Positions 40,805-49,434 of a DNA stretch of 64,000 nt are shown piece after piece (within the stretch, counting starts at the first letter, position 1; every line of letters begins with the position of its first letter). The position numbers and the translations under genes are program-made. This DNA is from Candidatus Bipolaricaulota bacterium (GTDB taxonomy: Bacteria > Bipolaricaulota > Bipolaricaulia > Bipolaricaulales > Bipolaricaulaceae). The stretch is taken from the NCBI GenBank assembly GCA_938084715.1, contig CALKES010000005.1, positions 62,001-126,000 on the forward strand, written 5' to 3'. The notes below the pieces were generated by a model that was not told the DNA's origin, did no database searches, and was given only the letters and a program-made list of their open reading frames with translations.

Positions 40805-41385
40805 TCGCCCCCCTGGAGGAGCTCCTCTCCGCCCTCTCCCGGCTCCCGGGGATCGGCCGCCGGTCTGCCGAGCGGATCGCATTCTTCCTCCTCGCCAAGC
40901 CCGAGGAGGGCCGGCGGCTTGCCGCCGCCTTGGCGGGGCTCGACCAGGTCACCCGTTGCCCCCAGTGCGGGAACTTCGCCACGGAGGGGCTCTGCCCCAT
41001 CTGCCGCGACCCGGAGCGCGACCGAAGCACGATCTGCATCGTGGCCCGGCCGTGGGAGATCGCCCACCTGGAGAAGACCGGGGAGTACCGAGGCCTCTAC
41101 CACGTCCTGGGCGGGCTCATCTCCCCTGGCCAGAAGGTGGGGCCGGAGGACCTGGCGATCGAGGGGCTCCTTTCCCGGGTGCGGGCCGGGGGGGTGCGGG
41201 AGGTGATCCTTGCCCTGGAGCCCAAGCTCGAGGGGGACCTCACCGCGATGCACCTCCTGCGGGCCCTGAAGCCCCTCGGGGTTCAGGTGACCCAGCTCGC
41301 CCAGGGGGTCCCCGTGGGGCGGGACCTGGAGAGCGCCGACGAGCTGACCTTGGGGCGCGCCCTCAAGGGGCGACGGGCCCTCTAG
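40801..41385 (+). CDS. recR: Recombination protein RecR
   Basis: 194 residues. Helix-hairpin-helix LSRLPGIGRRSAERIAFFLL, four-Cys zinc finger CPQCGNFATEGLCPIC and Toprim domain with ICIVARPWEIAHLEKTGEY and a Walker-B-like ALEPKLEGDLTAM. Partner of RecO (27133). Confidence 0.96.
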   Translation: MIAPLEELLSALSRLPGIGRRSAERIAFFLLAKPEEGRRLAAALAGLDQVTRCPQCGNFATEGLCPICRDPERDRSTICIVARPWEIAHLEKTGEYRGLYHVLGGLISPGQKVGPEDLAIEGLLSRVRAGGVREVILALEPKLEGDLTAMHLLRALKPLGVQVTQLAQGVPVGRDLESADELTLGRALKGRRAL

Positions 41386-41391
41386 GGACCG

Positions 41392-42327
41392 TCACTCCCC
41401 GCGCCGAAAGTAGCCGGTGAGGAGGTCCATCTCCACCTTGATCCTCGCCAGGGCCCGCTCCTCCAGGCGGGACACGGCCTGGGGGGAGATGTTCATCCGC
41501 GCCGCCACCTCCCGCTGGGAGACGGGGGGCCGGCCCGGCCCCTCCGGGTCCAGGCCGTACCGGAGGAGGAGGACCTCCTGCTGCCGGGGGGTGAGGGAGC
41601 GCCGGATCGCCCGCCACAGGGCGTGGCGCATCCGCAGGGCCAGGGACTCGTCCTCCAGGGGAGGGGGGGCGGGGCCGAACTCCGCGGCGCCCCAGCGTTC
41701 CTCCAGCGCGTCCAGGGAGAGGGGGGAGCTCCCCACCTCGGCCTGGGCCAGGAGCTCCGGGACCCGCTCCACGGGTGTTCCGAGCTCCGCTGCCACCTCC
41801 TCGGGGTTGGGGGGGCGGTCAAGGCGGTCCTCGAGCCGCCGCAGGGTGAGGTTCAGTTTCCGAGCCTCCCGCCGCCGGGCCTCGGGAAGCCGCGCCGCTC
41901 CGGCCACCCACCGCCCGAGGGCCAGCTGAATCTCCCGCCGGATCCACCACACGGCGTAGGTGCTGAACCGACACCCCCGGCGCCAGTCGAAGCGGTCCAC
42001 CGCCTTGATGAGGCCGACTTGGCCCTCTTGAAACAGGTCGTCCCACAGGTGACTGAACGCCTGGAACTCCCGGTGGAGGACGTGCCAGATCAGCCCCTGG
42101 TTGGCGAGGATGAGCTCCTGCCGCGCCTCCGGATCCCCCCCCTCCACCCGCCGGGCAAGCCGGAGCTCCTCCTCCCGGGTCAGGGGCCGTCGGGAGTGGG
42201 CGAAGCGGGGGGGAGACGGCGCAGCCGGGGGCTCCGGGCGCAGGTCCACAGCTTCGCCCGGCCGCTCGACGGCGAGGTCCGTTTCGGCGGCGGCCAAGGT
42301 TGGGGAGGGCTTGCGGAAGCGTCCCAT
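41392..42327 (-). CDS. Second RNA polymerase sigma-70 factor
   Basis: 311 residues. Region 1.2/2: EEELRLARRVEGGDPEARQE, ANQGLIWHVLHREF, DDLFQEGQVGLIKAVDRFDW and YAVWWIRREIQLALGRW. Region 3: LTLRRLEDRLDRPPNPEEVA. Region 4: LTPRQQEVLLLRYGL and the HTH VSQREVAARMNISPQAVSRLEERAL. Region 2.2 lacks some primary-sigma residues, and a poorly conserved Pro-rich N-terminus precedes it, so this is more likely an alternative sigma than the factor at 28554. ATG 42327 chosen because GAGAGGTGG lies upstream. Convergent with recR. Confidence 0.88.
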   Translation of the reverse strand: MGRFRKPSPTLAAAETDLAVERPGEAVDLRPEPPAAPSPPRFAHSRRPLTREEELRLARRVEGGDPEARQELILANQGLIWHVLHREFQAFSHLWDDLFQEGQVGLIKAVDRFDWRRGCRFSTYAVWWIRREIQLALGRWVAGAARLPEARRREARKLNLTLRRLEDRLDRPPNPEEVAAELGTPVERVPELLAQAEVGSSPLSLDALEERWGAAEFGPAPPPLEDESLALRMRHALWRAIRRSLTPRQQEVLLLRYGLDPEGPGRPPVSQREVAARMNISPQAVSRLEERALARIKVEMDLLTGYFRRGE

Positions 42328-42378
42328 CACCGCCACCTCTCGTACAGCCTACACCCTCCGGCCTGTTTGGGACGGGGG

Positions 42379-42454
42379 TGGTACGCCCGGCAGGATTTGA
42401 ACCTGCGGCCTTTGGCTCCGGAGGCCAACGCTCTGTCCCCTGAGCTACGGGCGC
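42379..42454 (-). tRNA. tRNA-Arg (CCG)
   Basis: The minus-strand cloverleaf has acceptor GCGCCCG/CGGGCGT, discriminator A, D-arm AGCTCAGGGGACAGAGC, anticodon arm TTGGC-CTCCGGA-GCCAA (anticodon CCG) and T-loop GGTTCAAATC. CCA is encoded. Confidence 0.94.
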
Positions 42455-42502
42455 ACGCATTGGGATTCTAAGGGTCGGGAGCCCAAGGGCAAGCCCCGCG
42501 GG

Positions 42503-42594
42503 CGGAGGGAGTGGGATTCGAACCCACGGCTAAGGCTCAACACCCTAGCAACGGCTTAGCAAGCCGTCGTCTTCGGCCTCTCGACCATCCCTCC
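42503..42594 (-). tRNA. tRNA-Ser (GCT)
   Basis: 92 bases with the long variable arm of class II tRNAs (GCTAGGGTGTTGAGCCTTAGC region). Acceptor GGAGGGA/TCCCTCC with discriminator G, anticodon arm ACGGC-TTGCTAA-GCCGT. CCA is not encoded. Confidence 0.94.
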
Positions 42595-42655
42595 ACGGCC
42601 ATTCTACGCCCCCGCCTCTCCGGATGCCACGCCCCGAGGCCTCAACCCCGGAGGT

Positions 42656-42661
42656 TATCAT
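42656..42661 (+). promoter_or_regulatory. -10 element of the HAD phosphatase-CDF transporter unit (leaderless)
   Basis: TATCAT six bases before ATG 42668. Confidence 0.5.
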
Positions 42662-42667
42662 TGGGCC

Positions 42668-43480
42668 ATGCCCCCCGCGCCGTTGCTCCATCGCTACCGG
42701 GGGTTCGTCCTGGACATCGACGGCGTCCTCCTCCGGGGCCGCACCCCCTTCCCCGGGGCGGCGGAGGCCCTCGCGGCCCTCCGGGCGCTCGGCCCCGTCG
42801 TCCTCCTCACGAACAACTCGACGAAGTCCCGCCGTGGGGCGGCCGCCCGGCTCCAGGAGCTCGGCCTCCCCGTCCGCGCCGAGGAGCTCGTCCCGAGCTC
42901 CTTCGTCGCCGCCCGGTACCTCCTCCGGGAGCACGGACCGGCCCGGTTTTGGTACCTCGGGGAGGAGGGGATTCCCGAGGAGATGGCCCTCGCCGGGCAC
43001 ACCCTCACCGATCCAGGTCAAGCGGACTGGATCGTCGTGGGGATGGACCGGCGCCTGACCTACGCCAAGCTCGCCCAGGCGCTCCAGGCCCTCCTCCGCG
43101 GAGCCCGCCTCCTCGCCACAAACCGCGACCCCACGTACCCCACCGAGGAGGGCCTCGTCCCCGGCGGGGGGGCGGTCGTGGGGGCCTTGGAGGGGATGGG
43201 ATTCCCCCCGGAGGTCGTCGTGGGGAAGCCCTCGCCCGTGGCCTTCCAGATCGCCTTGGAAACCCTGGGCCTTTCCCCCCAGGAGGCCCTCATGATTGGG
43301 GACCGCTTGGAGACGGACATCGCCGGGGCCCAGGCCCTGGGGATGGACACGGCGTTCGTCCTCTCGGGGATCTCCACTCTGGCGGACGTCGGCCGAACGG
43401 GGATTCGACCGACCTGGACTGCCCCCGACCTCCCGAGCCTCGTCCAGGACGAGCTCCTCCGGGAGGGGTCATGCGGGTAG
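42668..43480 (+). CDS. HAD-superfamily IIA phosphatase (NagD-like)
   Basis: 270 residues. Motif I FVLDIDGVLLRG, motif II LLTNNSTKSRR, a C2a cap, then motif III/IV VVGKPSPVAFQIALETLG and MIGDRLETDIAGAQALGMDTAFVLSG. Matches NagD/p-nitrophenylphosphatase-type enzymes dephosphorylating small phosphometabolites; the substrate cannot be told. Its last ten bases overlap the transporter gene. Confidence 0.9.
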   Translation: MPPAPLLHRYRGFVLDIDGVLLRGRTPFPGAAEALAALRALGPVVLLTNNSTKSRRGAAARLQELGLPVRAEELVPSSFVAARYLLREHGPARFWYLGEEGIPEEMALAGHTLTDPGQADWIVVGMDRRLTYAKLAQALQALLRGARLLATNRDPTYPTEEGLVPGGGAVVGALEGMGFPPEVVVGKPSPVAFQIALETLGLSPQEALMIGDRLETDIAGAQALGMDTAFVLSGISTLADVGRTGIRPTWTAPDLPSLVQDELLREGSCG

Positions 43481-44349
43481 CGGACGGGGCGGTGCGGATC
43501 ACCCTGATTGGGCTTGAGGTCAACGTCGCCCTCGTCGGCATCAAGTTCCTGGTCGGGCTCCTCACGGGCTCGATGGCCCTCGTGGCCGACGGGGTCCACT
43601 CCCTTTCCGATCTGGTCACGGACCTCGTCGTGCTGGGGGGACTGCGGCTCGCCCGCCGCCCCGCCGACTCATCCCACGCCTTCGGCCACGGCAAGTTCGA
43701 GACCCTGGCCACCGCGGTGGTGGCCCTCGCCCTGTGCGCCGCCGGGGGCTGGATCGCCGGGGAGGCCGTGCACGCCCTGATGAGGGGTCAGATTACAGTG
43801 CCTGGACCGATCGTGGCCGCGGTGGCCTCCCTTTCCGTGGTGGCCAAGGAGTGGCTGTTCCGGGCCACGCGGCGGGTGGCGCGGAAGCTGCGCTCAAGTT
43901 CGCTGGAGGCCAACGCCTGGCACCACCGAAGCGACGCCCTATCCTCGCTCGCCGTGCTCGCGGGCGGACTGGCGGCGGCCACGGGGTTCCCCCAGGGCGA
44001 CCGGGTCGGGGCCCTCGCCGTGGCTGCCTTCATCGCCTGGGCCGCAGGACGGATCCTCGTCCAGACCCTCCACGAGCTCACCGAAGGGGCCCTTCCCCCC
44101 GCGGAACGGGACCGGGTGGCCAGGGCCATCGCCTCCGTAGAAGGAGTTCGGACTTGGCACAAGCTGCGAACCCGGAGCTCGGGGCGGGGGGCGATGGTCG
44201 ACGTCCACATCCAGGTCGACCCCGAACTCTCGGTGGCCGACTCCCACGCCATCGCCACCCGGGTCGAGGAGGCGGTCCGGGAGGCCCTCGGCGGGGGGGC
44301 CTCCGTCGTCGTCCACGTGGAACCCCTCGAAGTGCCTGAGGATCGCTAG
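43471..44349 (+). CDS. Cation diffusion facilitator (CDF) metal transporter
   Basis: 292 residues. Six-helix membrane part with metal site residues: SMALVADGVHSLSDLVTDLVVL (usually D..HS..D), HAFGHGKFETLATAVVAL and HHRSDALSSLAVL. C-terminal cytoplasmic domain (about 205-285) with VEGVRTWHKLRTRSSGRGAM and DVHIQVDPELSVADSHAI. Proton-coupled efflux of Zn, Fe or Mn is likely; helix 5 HxxxD (HHRSD) fits divalent-metal selectivity but does not fix the metal. Confidence 0.92.
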   Translation: MRVADGAVRITLIGLEVNVALVGIKFLVGLLTGSMALVADGVHSLSDLVTDLVVLGGLRLARRPADSSHAFGHGKFETLATAVVALALCAAGGWIAGEAVHALMRGQITVPGPIVAAVASLSVVAKEWLFRATRRVARKLRSSSLEANAWHHRSDALSSLAVLAGGLAAATGFPQGDRVGALAVAAFIAWAAGRILVQTLHELTEGALPPAERDRVARAIASVEGVRTWHKLRTRSSGRGAMVDVHIQVDPELSVADSHAIATRVEEAVREALGGGASVVVHVEPLEVPEDR

Positions 44350-45743
44350 CGGGCGGGGTTCTCGAACCAGACGACGGCGAGGAGCGAGCGGAGGCGGTTC
44401 ATCTCCTCCACGTTGGCCACAAGATCCAGGTCCCCATCGCCGTCCACGTCCAGGGGGACGATCCGGTCCCACTTCTCCCCGTTGAACGTCCCCAGGCCCA
44501 CGAACCCCGTTCCCCACTTGATCACGTGGGGGATCCACCCTTCCGCGGTCTGCTGGAGCCACCACAGGGCGGCGATGTCCCGGGGGAGGATCCCGTCCCG
44601 GTGGATCGAGGCGCCCACGATGTCGAGGTGCCCGTCCCCGTCCAGGTCGGCCACGGCCACCGGCCGGGACCGCCAGCGGAGGGGCGGGAGCTTCTCGATC
44701 CGCTCGTGCTCAAACCGCAGATCTCCCCCGTCGGACCAGTTCCAGAACAGGTGGACGGCCCCTTCGGCCTGGGCCACGACGTCGAGCCTCCCGTCCCCAT
44801 CGAGGTCCGCCACCGCGACCTGCTCTTTGCCGTAGAACTCCGGGCTCCGGTAGAGAACGAGGGCCGGCCAGGGGAGGCTCAAGGAACCCGGCCCGGGGTT
44901 CCGGTAGACGAGGACGGCCTCCTCCTCGTCCAGGGTGTCCCAGTCCGCGTTGTTGACGACGAGGTCGAGAAGGCCGTCGCCGTCGAGGTCGGCCAGGACG
45001 AACCCGTGGCCGCTCGGGGCCTCGGGGTCGATGGGGAACAGGGCCCAGGCCTCCGGGTCCCGGGGGTCACGACCGTCCCCGCGCGGGTTCCGAAACCAGC
45101 GCAGGCCCGTCCGGACGAGCCCCTCGAGGGCCTGGGTGGTCCGCCGGCCCCCGGCCAGGCGCGCCGCCCGGCCGCCAACGACGATGTCCAGGAACCCATC
45201 CCCGTCCACGTCAGCAGCCTCGACGTCCAGGTACTGGCCGAGGCCGAGGCTTGCCGGAAGCGGCCCCCCATCCCGCCACCGAGGGCTCCCCTTCTCCCCC
45301 CAGAGGATCCGCACCGAAGAAGGATCCCCGTGGTGCTCGATCCCCTGGACGACGACGATCTCCACGGCGCCGTCTCCATCGAGGTCCCCAACCGCAGCGC
45401 TTTCGGCGTTGGGGAAGTACCCGGCGTCGATCGCGGGCCAGAACCGGTCCCGGGCAAGGTCCTCACCGGGGTGGAGGACGACCCGGATCCGGCCCCGGAA
45501 CTCGTAGTTCACGAGGAGGTCGGGGAAGCCGTCCCCGTTCACGTCGGCGAGGTCGAGGCCGTTGGGAAGCCAGTCGCCGGGGTTGTCGACGGGCCACATC
45601 GCCCACGGTGTCCCGAGCTCCGGCCACTTCGGGCTTGGGGCCCCCGAGCCGTAGGGCCGGTGGAGCCCGAGGAGGAGGTCGTGGCCGTAGAAGGCCCCCG
45701 CCACGAGGAGGGGGACGAGGAGAAGCCAGGTCCACCCCTTCAT
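44346..45743 (-). CDS. FG-GAP/VCBS repeat protein, membrane-anchored
   Basis: 465 residues. N-terminal signal anchor (WTWLLLVPLLVAGAFYG), then a beta-propeller of FG-GAP repeats with Ca-binding DxDxDGxxD loops: ADVNGDGFPDLL, GDLDGDGAVEIV, ADVDGDGFLDIV, ADLDGDGLLDLV, ADLDGDGRLDVV, ADLDGDGHLDIV and DVDGDGDLDLV, seven in all, suggesting a seven-bladed propeller facing outside the cytoplasm. The ATG overlaps the nagA stop. Ligand unknown; a glycan-related role is inferred only from nagA. Confidence 0.85.
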   Translation of the reverse strand: MKGWTWLLLVPLLVAGAFYGHDLLLGLHRPYGSGAPSPKWPELGTPWAMWPVDNPGDWLPNGLDLADVNGDGFPDLLVNYEFRGRIRVVLHPGEDLARDRFWPAIDAGYFPNAESAAVGDLDGDGAVEIVVVQGIEHHGDPSSVRILWGEKGSPRWRDGGPLPASLGLGQYLDVEAADVDGDGFLDIVVGGRAARLAGGRRTTQALEGLVRTGLRWFRNPRGDGRDPRDPEAWALFPIDPEAPSGHGFVLADLDGDGLLDLVVNNADWDTLDEEEAVLVYRNPGPGSLSLPWPALVLYRSPEFYGKEQVAVADLDGDGRLDVVAQAEGAVHLFWNWSDGGDLRFEHERIEKLPPLRWRSRPVAVADLDGDGHLDIVGASIHRDGILPRDIAALWWLQQTAEGWIPHVIKWGTGFVGLGTFNGEKWDRIVPLDVDGDGDLDLVANVEEMNRLRSLLAVVWFENPAR

Positions 45744-46906
45744 GGACCGATCTTCCCCGGGTGGGCGGGATGGTCCAGGGGGGAACCCCCGCCCGGAAGG
45801 AGGGCTTCCACCTGGAGGTCCGGGCCGAGGAGGACAAAAGGAGCTTTCGCCCCCACCGCGAGCGTCCCCACGCCCTCGAGCCCCAGGACCCGGGCTGGGT
45901 TCGCGGAGGCCAAGGCGACGGCCTGGGGGAGGGACAGGCCGGCGAACCGGAGGGCGTTCCCCACCGCCCGGTCGAGGGTGAGGCAGGAGCCGGCGAGGGT
46001 CCCGTCGGGGAGGCGGGCCTCTTCCCCCCGAAGCCGGACCTCCCGCCCCCCCAGGCCGTAGGTCCCCTCGGGCATTCCGGCGGCGGTGGCATCGGAGACG
46101 AGGCACAGCCGTCGGAGCTCCCCCCGGCCCCGGAGGAACTCGATCACCAATCGGGCGAACGCCGGGTGGACGTGGACCCCGTCGAGGACGAGCTCGAGGG
46201 AGGCAGGGGACAGGAGGGCCGCCCCCACCGCCCCCGGATCCCGATGCCCAAGGCCCGTCATCGCGTTCCCCAGGTGGACCACGTGCCCGACCCCCTGGCG
46301 GAACCCTTCCACTGCCTCCCCGTACCCCGCCGACGAGTGGCCGAGGGCGGGGACGGCCCCGATCCGGCGGACCTCCGCGACAAGCTCGAGGGCCCCCGGG
46401 AGCTCGGGGGCGAGGGTCACGACCTTGACCTCCCCCTCGAACCCGGAGGCGAGCTCCCGGAACGCCGCCCGGCTTGGGGGGAGAAACCAGGCCGGATCGA
46501 GGGCACCGCACCTCGCGGGGTTGAGGAACGGCCCCTCGAGGTGGATCCCCACGACCCCCGGGACGTTGAGGGCTGCGGCCATCGCCTTCCGCATTCGGTC
46601 GGGGGGTGCGGGGACAATGGCGGCGAGAAGGGACCCTGTCCCGTGGCGGCGGTGGAACTCGACGACCGCCCGCGCCCCGTCGGGGTCCCCGTCCGAGAAG
46701 TCAGCCCCTCCGCCCCCGTGGACGTGGAGGTCGAGGAAGGCCGGGGCGAGGTACCGGCCCTCGGCGTCGAGGGCGGGAACCCCGCGCGGCGGGTCGAACC
46801 TCCCGAGGGCAGCGATCCGCCCCTCTCGGACGAGGCAGTCCCCCTCCTCAACCCCGCGTGGGGTCACGAGGCGGGCATTGCGGATGAGAAAACCCTCGCC
46901 CGTCAT
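45740..46906 (-). CDS. nagA: N-acetylglucosamine-6-phosphate deacetylase
   Basis: 388 residues, amidohydrolase fold. Metal and substrate residues: DLHVHGGGG (HxH), GIHLEGPFLNP (Glu), ALGHSSAGYGEAVEG (His), VHLGNAMTGLGHRDPG (normally HLFNAM; here Gly replaces Phe), LDGVHVHP and VSDATAAAG-type VSDATAAGMPEGTY with the catalytic Asp. ATG 46906 (the second ATG of the frame) is placed seven bases after a -10 TAGAAT; the upstream ATG lies inside it. Supplies GlcN-6-P from amino sugars or wall recycling. No nagB nearby. Confidence 0.92.
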   Translation of the reverse strand: MTGEGFLIRNARLVTPRGVEEGDCLVREGRIAALGRFDPPRGVPALDAEGRYLAPAFLDLHVHGGGGADFSDGDPDGARAVVEFHRRHGTGSLLAAIVPAPPDRMRKAMAAALNVPGVVGIHLEGPFLNPARCGALDPAWFLPPSRAAFRELASGFEGEVKVVTLAPELPGALELVAEVRRIGAVPALGHSSAGYGEAVEGFRQGVGHVVHLGNAMTGLGHRDPGAVGAALLSPASLELVLDGVHVHPAFARLVIEFLRGRGELRRLCLVSDATAAGMPEGTYGLGGREVRLRGEEARLPDGTLAGSCLTLDRAVGNALRFAGLSLPQAVALASANPARVLGLEGVGTLAVGAKAPFVLLGPDLQVEALLPGGGSPLDHPAHPGKIGP

Positions 46907-46913
46907 CGTCGCC

Positions 46914-46919
46914 ATTCTA
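46914..46919 (-). promoter_or_regulatory. -10 element of nagA (leaderless)
   Basis: TAGAAT on the minus strand seven bases before ATG 46906; it decides the start. Confidence 0.6.
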
Positions 46920-46945
46920 CGGTTGGGAGGGGGAGGGAAAGCGGC

Positions 46946-46951
46946 TATCCT
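46946..46951 (+). promoter_or_regulatory. -10 element of korABC (leaderless)
   Basis: TATCCT eight bases before GTG 46960; divergent from nagA, with 26 bases between the two -10 boxes. Confidence 0.5.
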
Positions 46952-46959
46952 TCCCCGTC

Positions 46960-48087
46960 GTGCCGTCCCAGGAGCGGTTTCTGTCCGGGAACCTCGCCCT
47001 CGCCGAGGGGGCCCTCGCCGCCGGGGTGGACTTCTACGCCGGCTACCCCATCACCCCGTCCTCGGAGATCATGGAGCACCTCGCCCGGGAGCTCCCCAAG
47101 CGCGGGGGGACGTTCCTCCAGGCCGAGGACGAGATCGCAAGCGTCTTCATGCTCATTGGGGCCTCCTGGGCCGGGGCGAGGGCCCTCACCGCGACAAGCG
47201 GCCCGGGGTTCTCCCTCATGCAGGAGGGCCTGGGGATCGCCGTCATGACCGAGACCCCGCTCGTCGTGGTGGACGTGATGCGGCTCGGGCCCGGTACAGG
47301 CCAGGCCTCGAAGGCCGGGCAGGGGGACCTCATGCAGGCCCGCTGGGGTCGGCACGGGGACCAGCACCTCGTCGTCTACGCCCCCACCTCGGCCCAGGAC
47401 TGCTTCGACCTCGCGGTGCGGGCGGTGAACACCGCCGAGCGGCTCAGGGTCCCGGTGGTCCTCCTCTCGGACGAGCTCGTGGCCCACACCTGGGAGCGGG
47501 TCCGGGTCCCGGAGAGGGTGGAGCGGGCCGAGCGGACGCCGTTTTTGGGGAAGGGTCCTCCGTTCCACTCCGACGACCCCCGGGTCGCGCCCCCGATGCC
47601 CGCCCTGGGGGAGGGCCACGGGGTCCTCATGACCGGATCGACCCACGACGGCCGGGGGCGGCGGTTCACCTCCGACCCGGCCGTCCACCGGACCCTCGTC
47701 ACCCGGCTGTGGGACAAGGTCCACCTCCACCGGGACGACCTCGCCGTCGTCGAGGAGCACGGGGTTGAGGGCGCCGAGGTGGGGGTCGTGGCCTACGGCT
47801 CCGCCGCCCGGGCCGCGCTTGGGGCCCGGGAGCTCCTCCAGGCGGAAGGAGTCCGCCTCGGGGTCGTCGTCCTCAAGACCCTGTGGCCCCTCCCCGAGGG
47901 GCCGATCCGGCGCCTGGCGGAGCGGGTGCGCGCCATCGTCGTCCCCGAGCTTTCGCTTGGGCAGCTTGTCCTCGACGTGGAGCGGGTCGCCGCGGGCCGG
48001 TGTCCGGTTCATCTTCTCTCCAAGGTCGGGGGCGGGGTCCCCCTGTACCCCTCCGAGATCGCCGCCCAGGTTCGGGAGGTCCGGTGA
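46960..48087 (+). CDS. korA: 2-oxoacid:ferredoxin oxidoreductase, alpha subunit
   Basis: 375 residues, pyrimidine-binding and transketolase-C-like parts of the enzyme that oxidatively decarboxylates 2-oxoacids to acyl-CoA with ferredoxin as acceptor. FLSGNLALAEGALAAGVDFYAGYPITPSSEI, LQAEDEIASVFMLIGASWAGARALTATSGPGFSLMQE and DVMRLGPGTGQ are characteristic of KorA/VorA alpha chains. The 2-oxoglutarate versus branched-chain 2-oxoacid substrate is undecided. The next gene starts inside its stop (GTGA). Confidence 0.9.
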   Translation: MPSQERFLSGNLALAEGALAAGVDFYAGYPITPSSEIMEHLARELPKRGGTFLQAEDEIASVFMLIGASWAGARALTATSGPGFSLMQEGLGIAVMTETPLVVVDVMRLGPGTGQASKAGQGDLMQARWGRHGDQHLVVYAPTSAQDCFDLAVRAVNTAERLRVPVVLLSDELVAHTWERVRVPERVERAERTPFLGKGPPFHSDDPRVAPPMPALGEGHGVLMTGSTHDGRGRRFTSDPAVHRTLVTRLWDKVHLHRDDLAVVEEHGVEGAEVGVVAYGSAARAALGARELLQAEGVRLGVVVLKTLWPLPEGPIRRLAERVRAIVVPELSLGQLVLDVERVAAGRCPVHLLSKVGGGVPLYPSEIAAQVREVR

Positions 48088-48881
48088 GGCACCCCCTTGC
48101 CCCCTACCTGCGGGAGGAGGTCCTGCCGGGGCCGTTCTGCCCCGGGTGCGGCAACGGTCTGGTGCTTGGGGCGCTCCTCCGGGCGGTGGCCCGCGCCGGG
48201 TACACCTCTCTCCGGGACTTCGTGTTCGTGAGCGGGATCGGGTGCGCGGCGTGGATCCCGAGCCCCCACCTCAAGGCCGACACCCTCCACGTCGCCCACG
48301 GCCGGGCGATCCCGACGGCGATCGGGGTCAAGCTCCACCGCCCCGAGCTCCAGGTGGTCGTCGTGGGCGGGGATGGGGACCTCGCCGGGATCGGGGGGGG
48401 GCACCTCGTCCACGCCGCCCGCCGGAACGCTGACCTCCTCGTCCTCATGGTGAACAACCTCGTCTACGGGATGACCGGAGGCCAGGTTGGCCCGGCCACG
48501 CCCCACGGCCTCCCCACCTCGACCACCCCCTACGGGAACCCAGAGCGGCCCCTCGACACGTCAGCGGTGGTCGCCGCCGCGGGGGCCAACTACGCCGCCC
48601 GGTGGACCGCCGCCCACGGCAAGGCCCTCGAGGAGGCGATCCTGACTGCCCTAGGGAGGCGGGGATTTCGGTTCGTGGAGGCCCTCTCCCCCTGCCCGGG
48701 CCGGCTCGGGGGGAGGCTCAAGCTCGAGCCGGCCCCCCTCCTCCGCTGGCTCCGGGACCAGGCGGTCCCCCGGGACGAGGCCGTCGGCACGCTTGGGGAA
48801 AGGTTTCCCGTGGGGGTGTACGCGGACCGGGACGAGCCGGGGCTCGTCGAGGTCCTGCGGGGCCAGCGCGTGGAACGATGA
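48084..48881 (+). CDS. korB: 2-oxoacid:ferredoxin oxidoreductase, beta subunit
   Basis: 265 residues, TPP-binding subunit. FCPGCGNGLVLGALLRA near the N-terminus supplies cluster Cys, IGCAAWIPSPHLKADTLHVAHGR is the family stretch, and GDGDLAGIGGGHLVHAARRN to LVLMVNNLVYGMTGGQ is the TPP/Mg motif. A tract of nine G's encodes part of the TPP loop (about 48403). Short overlaps on both sides give a strict A-B-C operon. Confidence 0.92.
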   Translation: MRHPLAPYLREEVLPGPFCPGCGNGLVLGALLRAVARAGYTSLRDFVFVSGIGCAAWIPSPHLKADTLHVAHGRAIPTAIGVKLHRPELQVVVVGGDGDLAGIGGGHLVHAARRNADLLVLMVNNLVYGMTGGQVGPATPHGLPTSTTPYGNPERPLDTSAVVAAAGANYAARWTAAHGKALEEAILTALGRRGFRFVEALSPCPGRLGGRLKLEPAPLLRWLRDQAVPRDEAVGTLGERFPVGVYADRDEPGLVEVLRGQRVER

Positions 48882-49402
48882 AAGATAAGCCCTTCGCCGT
48901 CGTCCTCTCCGGGATCGGGGGGCAGGGGGTCCTCTTCGCCGGGAGGCTCCTCGCCCGGGCCTGGTTTGGCCAGGGGAGAGAGGTTGCCCTCCGCTACGTC
49001 TACGGGGCCGAGGTGATGGGGACCGCGGTCCACGCCGAGGTCGTCGCCGCCGACGCCCCCCTCCTCTGCCCGTTTCCCGAGGCGTTCGACGCCGCCCTTG
49101 TCCTCCACCAGGCCGCCCTCCCCGAGGTCCTCCCCCGCCTCTCCCCCGGCGGGCTCCTCCTCCTCGATGCCGAAGTCGAGGTCCCTGCTGCCCCCTCGGG
49201 GGTCCGGGTCGAGCGGAGGCCGTTCGTCCTCCTCGCGGGCGGAGGCCCTGGGGACCCGGGGCGGGCAAGCCCCCTCGTGGCCCTCGGGTTCCTCGCCCGG
49301 CTCGGGCACGTCCCGCTGGAGGCCCTCCTTGGGGTCGCCTCCCGGGAGCCCAACGCCGAGGAAAACCAGGCCTTCCTCCGCCGGGGCCACGCCCTGGAGT
49401 AG
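48878..49402 (+). CDS. korC: 2-oxoacid:ferredoxin oxidoreductase, gamma subunit
   Basis: 174 residues. VVLSGIGGQGVLFAGRLLARAW is the diagnostic gamma-chain N-terminus, followed by YVYGAEVMGTAVHAEVVA (where others have GxExRGG). No delta (2x4Fe-4S ferredoxin) subunit gene follows; the next gene is a membrane protein with its own promoter, so the enzyme appears to be a three-subunit type unless the small subunit is elsewhere. Confidence 0.9.
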   Translation: MKDKPFAVVLSGIGGQGVLFAGRLLARAWFGQGREVALRYVYGAEVMGTAVHAEVVAADAPLLCPFPEAFDAALVLHQAALPEVLPRLSPGGLLLLDAEVEVPAAPSGVRVERRPFVLLAGGGPGDPGRASPLVALGFLARLGHVPLEALLGVASREPNAEENQAFLRRGHALE

Positions 49403-49422
49403 GCCGGAGTCGCCCTCCGCGC

Positions 49423-49428
49423 TAGGAT
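49423..49428 (+). promoter_or_regulatory. -10 element of the DUF4010 gene (leaderless)
   Basis: TAGGAT six bases before GTG 49435. Confidence 0.45.
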
Positions 49429-49434
49429 CGCCTC

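Noticed and set aside
48400-48412. G-tract of nine in korB (and G8 near 3722 in mrpF) as phase-variable switches
   Set aside because: They encode conserved glycines in core genes and such tracts are expected at this GC content; no sign of contingency-locus context.
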